DNA from: Candidatus Hydrogenedentota bacterium
GTDB lineage: Bacteria > Hydrogenedentota > Hydrogenedentia > Hydrogenedentiales > GCA-2746185
NCBI GenBank assembly: GCA_012965445.1
Contig: DTSJ01000043.1
Coordinates: forward strand, 1-18,106
DNA: 18,106 bases
Direction of reading: 5' to 3'
Under the pieces are notes generated by a model. The model worked only from the letters and a program-made list of their open reading frames with translations, was not told the origin of the DNA and did no database searches. Below are positions 13,238 through 18,106 of the stretch, one piece after another (within the stretch, counting starts at the first letter, position 1; every line of letters starts with the position of its first letter). The translations under genes were made by a program, and so were the position numbers.

Positions 13238-14098
13238 TCACGGATGATGCTTATCGAGAAACTCCACCAACAGCGGATCACTCCTGACAGTGTCAAAATC
13301 AGGATCGTTCAAGGTCTCCTCGTAAAATGCCGGATCCAGCTCGATCGCTATTGCAAGATACTCCAATGCCTCCGCCAGCTGACCGCTCCGAGCAAATCCG
13401 CAGGCAATATTATAGTAAGGCGCAGGCAAGTCAGAATTAAGCTCCAGTACATGCTCGAACTGCTTCTGTGCTTCGGAGTGCCGACCCATCTTGTATAGGA
13501 TGACCCCGTAGTTGTAATAAGGAATCGGATGATCCGGATCCATATCAATCGCAATGTGAGCATGTTCCAAAGCAAGATCCCACTCTTCGTCCAGACGAAA
13601 CAATATCGCCAAATCGCTGTGTGGCCGACTCCACTCAGGATCCAGCGCCATCGCATGCTCCAAAAACTCCAGGCCGCCCTCATGGTCCCCATTGGAATAC
13701 AACACCACCCCCAGAAGGTCATGAGACCAGCTCCACTCAGGATCACGCTCAATCGCACTGCGCAGTGCCTTCTCGGCTCCTTCCGGGTCATACAACTTGT
13801 ACATGCGAACAAGACCCAGCGCAAAAAAAGCCTCCGCAGAACCGAGTGTAGGATGCTGGGCATAGTGGGATACCGAATCCACGACGTCACGCGTACGGGT
13901 ACGCCGGATACGCCAGTCGGTTTCGAGTAGTTCTTCCATTTCAGCGATTTGCCGGTCACGCTCCTGTATCGCAAAATCTTGCGTCCCCGGTTTGTCCCCG
14001 GCACCCAGAGGCAGCGAGCGTATCAACAGCACAACACACGCCGTCAACACGAATACCCCGGTGACAACCCAGATTGTTTTGTGTGAGGATCTGTTCAT
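13238..14098 (-). CDS. Membrane-anchored TPR-repeat protein
   Basis: The 286-residue protein has one N-terminal transmembrane segment (TIWVVTGVFVLTACVVLLI, about residues 8-26) and then an extracytoplasmic part. At residues 40-75 there is a charged helix (RDRQIAEMEELLE). From about residue 88 there are four to five tetratricopeptide repeats with the usual W/Y-G-Y-A/F-P pattern: AFFALGLVRMYKL, HDLLGVVLYSNGDHEGGLEFLEHAMALDP, HSDLAILFRLDEEWDLALEHAHIAIDMDP, YYNYGVILYKMGRHSEAQKQFEHVLEL, YYNIACGFARSGQLAEALEYLAIAIELDP. TPRs bind partner proteins; the role here is unknown. It lies 35 bp upstream of the lipoprotein gene and is divergent from the opp genes across a 168-bp gap. No strong ribosome site is seen before the ATG. 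Confidence 0.8.
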   Translation of the reverse strand: MNRSSHKTIWVVTGVFVLTACVVLLIRSLPLGAGDKPGTQDFAIQERDRQIAEMEELLETDWRIRRTRTRDVVDSVSHYAQHPTLGSAEAFFALGLVRMYKLYDPEGAEKALRSAIERDPEWSWSHDLLGVVLYSNGDHEGGLEFLEHAMALDPEWSRPHSDLAILFRLDEEWDLALEHAHIAIDMDPDHPIPYYNYGVILYKMGRHSEAQKQFEHVLELNSDLPAPYYNIACGFARSGQLAEALEYLAIAIELDPAFYEETLNDPDFDTVRSDPLLVEFLDKHHP

Positions 14099-14254
14099 GA
14101 GTTAATATACGCTTCTGCTCTAATGCGAGACTGCCATCCTCATTCTATAAGGTCGATGGGTCGAAATTAAAATTCATTCGAAGACAGAAGGACTGACGTG
14201 CAATCGGTTCTACAAAGCAAGTCCGGGAAGGAAGAATCGATTCCGGAAAAATCG

Positions 14255-14260
14255 AAAGGA
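14255..14260 (+). promoter_or_regulatory. Ribosome binding site that decides the oppA start
   Basis: AAAGGA lies six bases before the GTG at 14267. The upstream in-frame GTG at 14198 would put 23 polar residues ahead of the lipoprotein signal peptide, which is not credible. Confidence 0.7.
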
Positions 14261-14266
14261 AATCCA

Positions 14267-15877
14267 GTGAAACATAAATTATTGTCCATCGTATCGACTG
14301 CGCTTCTGTCCCTTGTCCTCGTCGCCTGCAGCGGATCCAAATCGGACGAAGACAATATTCTCTTGGTCGGAAACGGAGCGGAGCCCGAAGCTCTCGATCC
14401 ACATATCATCACAGGTGTACCTGAACATCATATATTGACTGCCCTCTTTCAGGGATTGGTAGGGATGGACTCCGGTGATCTAAGTCCGATACCCGGCATG
14501 GCCGAACGCTGGGAAGTTTCTGATGACTTATTGGTCTACACATTCTACCTGCGGGAGGACGCTAAATGGTCAAATGGCAATTCCCTGACCGCGAAAGACT
14601 TCTTGTACGGCTGGAAGCGGATTCTCATGCCGAACATCGCCAGCGAATATGGATACATGCTCTATTCGATGAAGAATGCGCGTGAGTTTGCAGAAGGCGA
14701 AATTACCGATTTCAGCGAGGTCGGAGCCAAAGCCCTGAACGAACGTACCGTTCAGGTCACCCTAAATCACCCTACTCCCTATTTCCTGCAGCTGCACATC
14801 CACTACAGTTGGTTTCCCCTACACCAAGCCACTATCGAAAAGTTTGGAGCCATGGACGAACGTATCACACCGTGGACGCGTCCTGAGAACATAGTTTCGA
14901 ATGGACCCTTTGTATTGACGCGCTGGGAGCCAAACAACGTAATCGAAACGCGCAAAAACGATTATTATTGGGACAAGGAATCGGTAAAACTGAACGGCGT
15001 GAATTTCTACCCCGTGCCGAATGAGCAAACGGAAGAGAGAATGTTTCGGGCCGGAGAGCTTCACATGACCGAAAATGTTCATTTGTCGCGCGTGGAGTTC
15101 TACAAGAAGGAAAATCCCCACCTCATTCGCCTGGACCCGTGGATTGGAAGCTATTTCTATCGCGTCAACACCAAACGAAAACCATTCGGCGACAAGCGCG
15201 TTCGGCGCGCATTGGCCATGGCCATTGATCGAGATTCCATGACAACGCACATCATAAAAGGCGGAGAAACTTCCGCAGGGACCCTGACTCCGCCAAACGT
15301 CAACGGATACACGGCCGAAGCCAACATCCCCTTCGATCCCGAAGGGGCACGCGCTTTGCTCGCCGAAGCTGGATATCCAGACGGTAAAGACTTTCCAAAG
15401 TTCGCGATTCTCTACAACACCGCCGAGAAACACAAGATCATCGCTGTCACGATTCAGCAGATGTGGCGAGAAAACCTGGGCATAAATGTCACGCTCGAAA
15501 ACCAGGATTGGAAGGTCTATCTCACAACTACTTCGAACGCCAGCATGGATTACGACGTCGCACGTGCAGGATGGATCGGCGACTTCGTTGACCCCATAAA
15601 CTTTCTTGAATGCTTCACAACCGGAAACGGAAATAACCGGACAGGATGGTCGAATCTGGAATACGATAAATATATCGAAGAATCAGTTTCCGCTCCAACC
15701 CAGGATGATCGATACGCACTCTTCCAAAAGGCAGAAGCAATTTTGGCCGAGGAAGTCCCGATCATTCCCATATACCATTACACGCGCCCGTTCCTCATGG
15801 CGCCGGAAGTCAAAAATTTCAAAGGCAACCTGTTAGGGTATGTTCCGTACCATACCTTGTATCTTGAAGCGCCCTAG
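14267..15877 (+). CDS. oppA: Oligopeptide ABC transporter, substrate-binding lipoprotein
   Basis: The chosen GTG start gives 536 residues, the usual length for SBP family 5 (OppA/DppA). The signal peptide KHKLLSIVSTALLSLVLVAC ends in a lipobox (LVAC, Cys21), so it is tethered to the membrane. Family landmarks are GNGAEPEALDPHIITG, ILTALFQGLVG, MAERWEVSDDLLVYTFYLRE with KWSNG and LTAKDFLYGWKR, VSNGPFVLTRW, RRALAMAIDR and AGYPDG. It captures peptides for the permease. The close fit to OppA-like proteins (the 'L...DP......' start, 'YGWKRIL.P' segment) suggests oligopeptides rather than nickel or dipeptides. oppB follows after 69 bp. The 168-bp gap before it, divergent from the TPR gene, should hold its promoter; I see only a TATAAG at about 14146 without a good -35. 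Confidence 0.93.
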   Translation: MKHKLLSIVSTALLSLVLVACSGSKSDEDNILLVGNGAEPEALDPHIITGVPEHHILTALFQGLVGMDSGDLSPIPGMAERWEVSDDLLVYTFYLREDAKWSNGNSLTAKDFLYGWKRILMPNIASEYGYMLYSMKNAREFAEGEITDFSEVGAKALNERTVQVTLNHPTPYFLQLHIHYSWFPLHQATIEKFGAMDERITPWTRPENIVSNGPFVLTRWEPNNVIETRKNDYYWDKESVKLNGVNFYPVPNEQTEERMFRAGELHMTENVHLSRVEFYKKENPHLIRLDPWIGSYFYRVNTKRKPFGDKRVRRALAMAIDRDSMTTHIIKGGETSAGTLTPPNVNGYTAEANIPFDPEGARALLAEAGYPDGKDFPKFAILYNTAEKHKIIAVTIQQMWRENLGINVTLENQDWKVYLTTTSNASMDYDVARAGWIGDFVDPINFLECFTTGNGNNRTGWSNLEYDKYIEESVSAPTQDDRYALFQKAEAILAEEVPIIPIYHYTRPFLMAPEVKNFKGNLLGYVPYHTLYLEAP

Positions 15878-15946
15878 GTTTACCATAAGCACTCACAGGG
15901 CATCGTTCTCTCACGGCTGGAAGTCGACGTACGGATATTCAACTAA

Positions 15947-16864
15947 ATGACCAAACTTTTATTCCGACGGTTGATGGAAGGGATACCCGTTCTTTGGGCC
16001 ATCATTACCATCACCTTCTTCCTCATCCGTTTCGCACCCGGCAGTCCTTTTGATCGCGATAAAGAAGTCTCTCCCGAAATCAAAAAACGCATCGAAGCCC
16101 ACTACAATCTCGATGCGCCCGTCGGCGAGCAGTACCTGGACTACATGGGGAACCTCGTACGCGGCGATCTCGGGCCCTCATTCAAAAACGTCACCTACTC
16201 CGTCAACGAGTTGATCGGCCTGAGTTTCCCTGTGTCCCTGGAACTCGGATTCTATGCCCTGTGCGTCGCCTTAACCATAGGGCTGACCGCTGGTACCCTC
16301 GCCTCGCTCAAACCGAACACCATCCAAGACTACATTCCCATGTCCCTATCAATGGTCGGAATCTGCATCCCCAATTTCGTACTCGGTCCCGTTCTATTGC
16401 TTGTCTTCGGACTCAATCTCGGATGGTTCCCAGTCTCCGGCTGGGATGAGCCCATGGACAAGGTCCTGCCCAGCCTCACCCTCGGCGCAATGTACGCCGC
16501 CTACATAGCCCGCCTCACCCGAGGCGGAATGCTCGAAATCCTGACCAACGACTTCATCCGTACCGCCCGCGCAAAAGGACTCTCCGAAACACGCGTCGTA
16601 TTTAGACATGCCCTGCCCGGCGGTCTGACACCCGTAGTTACCTTTCTAGGGCCCGCCACCGCTGGACTGATGAGCGGCTCATTCGTCGTCGAAACAATCT
16701 TTCAGATACCCGGTTTAGGAAAATTTTTCGTCGAGGCCGCTTTCAATCGGGATTACACCATGATTCTCGGCACGGTCCTTTTCTATGCAACGCTGATTCT
16801 AATTCTCAATATCGTCTCAGACTTGATACTCGTATGGCTCGATCCGAGGTTGCGCGATGCCTGA
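15947..16864 (+). CDS. oppB: Oligopeptide ABC transporter permease, OppB type
   Basis: The 305-residue protein has the OppB/DppB plan: an N-terminal helix LLFRRLMEGIPVLWAIITITFFLI, the RFAPGSPFD motif, the periplasmic DYMGNLVRGDLGPSF segment and five further transmembrane helices. The cytoplasmic EAA loop is RTARAKGLSETRVVFRHAL, which docks on an ATPase. IPGLGKFFVEAAFNRDYTMI and the end WLDPRLRD are also typical. It forms the channel with OppC. It is 69 bp after oppA and its last codons overlap the oppC start by 8 bp, a sign of translational coupling. Confidence 0.95.
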   Translation: MTKLLFRRLMEGIPVLWAIITITFFLIRFAPGSPFDRDKEVSPEIKKRIEAHYNLDAPVGEQYLDYMGNLVRGDLGPSFKNVTYSVNELIGLSFPVSLELGFYALCVALTIGLTAGTLASLKPNTIQDYIPMSLSMVGICIPNFVLGPVLLLVFGLNLGWFPVSGWDEPMDKVLPSLTLGAMYAAYIARLTRGGMLEILTNDFIRTARAKGLSETRVVFRHALPGGLTPVVTFLGPATAGLMSGSFVVETIFQIPGLGKFFVEAAFNRDYTMILGTVLFYATLILILNIVSDLILVWLDPRLRDA

Positions 16865-17750
16865 TGCCGCCTACGTAGCGATAAACGATCTCGAGTTCGA
16901 AAAAGGCATCTCCCTCTGGCAGGATGCTATGCGCCGTCTGAAAAAAAACAAGATGGCTCTCATCGGACTCTTCTTTCTAAGTTTTGTCGCGCTCATTACA
17001 CTCTTTACACCCTGGATTGCGCCATACTCCTACGAAGGTCAGGATATTGTTCTCGGCGCAACACCGCCCTCAGCCGAACACTGGCTCGGCACAGACTACC
17101 TCGGTCGCGATCTCTACACACGCGTACTCTACGGCGGACGCATCTCTCTGATGGTCGGCTTCGCCGCAACAGCAGTCTCCTTGCTCGTCGGAGTAATTTA
17201 CGGCGCAACAGCCGGGTTCCTCGGCGGAAGAATTGACACCGTAATGATGCGCATCGTCGATATCCTCTACGCACTTCCCTTCACCATATTTGTCATCGTT
17301 CTCATGGTGTTCTTCGGACGAAATATCATCCTGCTCTTCCTCGCCATCGGCGCAATCGAGTGGCTTACCATGTCCAGAATTGTCCGCGGCCAAGTTCTGA
17401 GCCTCAAGGAGAAAGAATTCGTTGAAGCAGCCGTCGCCATGGGTCTCAGCAAACGTCAAATCCTCTTCCGACACCTAATTCCCAACACACTAGGCCCAAT
17501 CATCGTGTACACTACTCTCACAATTCCAAACGTCATGCTCCTCGAAGCCTTCCTCAGCTTCCTCGGCCTCGGCGTACAGCCCCCCATGAGCAGCTGGGGA
17601 CTGCTCATCCACGACGGCGCAGAACAGATGGAGCAATACCCGTGGCTCCTCATCTACCCCAGTCTCGCGTTATCTCTCACGCTCTTCAGTCTAAATTTTC
17701 TTGGCGACGGCTTGCGCGACGCACTCGATCCGCGCGTATCAAAGGATTAG
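16857..17750 (+). CDS. oppC: Oligopeptide ABC transporter permease, OppC type
   Basis: The 297-residue partner permease has the N-terminal OppC segment (SLWQDAMRRLKKNKMALIGL), the hallmark HWLGTDYLGRDLYTRVLYGGRISL, several transmembrane helices and the EAA loop EAAVAMGLSKRQILFRHLIP. PPMSSWGLLIHDG and NFLGDGLRDALDPR close the protein as in other OppC proteins. With OppB it makes the pore for peptides delivered by OppA. A GAGG site lies inside the end of oppB. The usual ATPase genes oppD and oppF do not follow; a DinB-like gene starts 3 bp after the stop, so the ATPases must be encoded elsewhere or further on. Confidence 0.95.
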   Translation: MPDAAYVAINDLEFEKGISLWQDAMRRLKKNKMALIGLFFLSFVALITLFTPWIAPYSYEGQDIVLGATPPSAEHWLGTDYLGRDLYTRVLYGGRISLMVGFAATAVSLLVGVIYGATAGFLGGRIDTVMMRIVDILYALPFTIFVIVLMVFFGRNIILLFLAIGAIEWLTMSRIVRGQVLSLKEKEFVEAAVAMGLSKRQILFRHLIPNTLGPIIVYTTLTIPNVMLLEAFLSFLGLGVQPPMSSWGLLIHDGAEQMEQYPWLLIYPSLALSLTLFSLNFLGDGLRDALDPRVSKD

Positions 17751-17753
17751 CAC

Positions 17754-18106
17754 ATGAATGATTCAGCAGTGAACATCGCATTTCTCCAGCATGGTTTGGC
17801 AACCATTAAATATCGCGCCGAATCTGTATTCCAAGATGCTCCCGAGAACTACGGCACATTCGATCTAGGAAAAGACACGCGATCCCCCAATCAAATCCTG
17901 TCCCACATCTGCGACGTACTAACATTCGTAGTCAGGAAGCTCGATCCGCAAAACACACACCACCCCTCACCAAAAATAGACTCCTGGAATTCTCAGATCA
18001 GGCACTTTCTCCGCACTCTCGAAGAAGCTGATCGCGCCATCGCCTCAAACACTTCGCTCACCACCGACACCGCCCATCGCCTGCTCCAGGGACCCATGGC
18101 CCTATC
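17754..18106 (+). CDS. DinB-like four-helix protein, 5' part only
   Basis: An ATG three bases after the oppC stop opens a frame that stays open for 117 codons to the window edge. The encoded sequence has HGLATIKYRAESVFQDAP, then KDTRSPNQILSHICDVLTFV, resembling the first helices of DinB/DUF664-type proteins, in which the HI/HL histidine after the R-S/T-P segment is a metal ligand. The following helices (WNSQIRHFLRTLEEADRAI) fit. The rest lies outside the window, so the remaining ligands cannot be checked. DinB-fold proteins are often thiol-S-transferases or of unknown role. Tight spacing suggests it is co-transcribed with the opp genes. No clear ribosome site is seen beyond the oppC end, so coupling is likely. 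Confidence 0.55.
   Translation, partial: MNDSAVNIAFLQHGLATIKYRAESVFQDAPENYGTFDLGKDTRSPNQILSHICDVLTFVVRKLDPQNTHHPSPKIDSWNSQIRHFLRTLEEADRAIASNTSLTTDTAHRLLQGPMAL

Noticed and set aside
14198..14266. GTG start for oppA at 14198
   Set aside because: It would place 23 polar, charged residues before the lipoprotein signal peptide; the GTG at 14267 has its own AAAGGA.
1..18106. CRISPR arrays, insertion sequences, tRNA or rRNA genes
   Set aside because: No regularly spaced direct repeats, transposase signatures, terminal inverted repeats or cloverleaf-like segments were noticed on reading both strands. A short or degenerate element could be missed by eye.

Overview
The window looks like a chromosomal segment from a Gram-negative bacterium of intermediate GC content, most likely of the Planctomycetota/Verrucomicrobiota/Lentisphaerota group or a relative such as Hydrogenedentota. 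The pointers are a DUF1501 fragment with a Tat leader, a DUF1553 fragment, a lipoprotein sulfatase-family enzyme, a secreted BNR (sialidase-like) protein and a stand-alone CheX. The phylum is inferred from family habits; no marker gene here fixes it.

Layout. (1) 1-2410, plus strand: the 3' part of a dihydrolipoamide dehydrogenase gene, a small CbiX/SirB-type chelatase and a secreted BNR-repeat protein, closely spaced. (2) 2590-4047, plus strand: thioredoxin with an intrinsic terminator, then aspartate-semialdehyde dehydrogenase (asd). (3) 11451 down to 4044, minus strand: dnaN, a gutted YfhO-type membrane protein, a SAM methyltransferase, a GT2 glycosyltransferase, a DUF1501/DUF1553 chimera, a sulfatase-family lipoprotein, an NAD-sugar epimerase and a frameshifted cheX. 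(4) 11452-11874: an AT-rich gap with DnaA-box-like 9-mers next to dnaN, ending in a strong terminator. (5) 14098 down to 11875, minus strand: a TPR membrane protein, a lipoprotein and a small secreted protein. (6) 14267 to the end, plus strand: an oligopeptide ABC transporter binding protein and two permeases, then the start of a DinB-like gene.

The epimerase, GT2 enzyme, methyltransferase and YfhO remnant look like a surface-glycan or lipid-linked sugar locus. The thioredoxin, asd, lpd and dnaN genes are housekeeping. The opp genes import peptides; their ATPase genes are not in the window.

The most notable feature is damage concentrated in the minus-strand run. cheX can be restored to family length by one extra base in an A5 run. 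The YfhO gene keeps only its N-terminal ~115 and C-terminal ~65 codons, and its tail also needs one extra base in a T6 run. The start of a DUF1501 gene, itself carrying an in-frame TGA, is joined to the end of a DUF1553 gene in the reverse of their usual order. The intact genes between them argue against random base-level error across the region, but raw-read checks are needed to separate real gene decay from assembly artefacts. I did not find a convincing new defence or mobile system.
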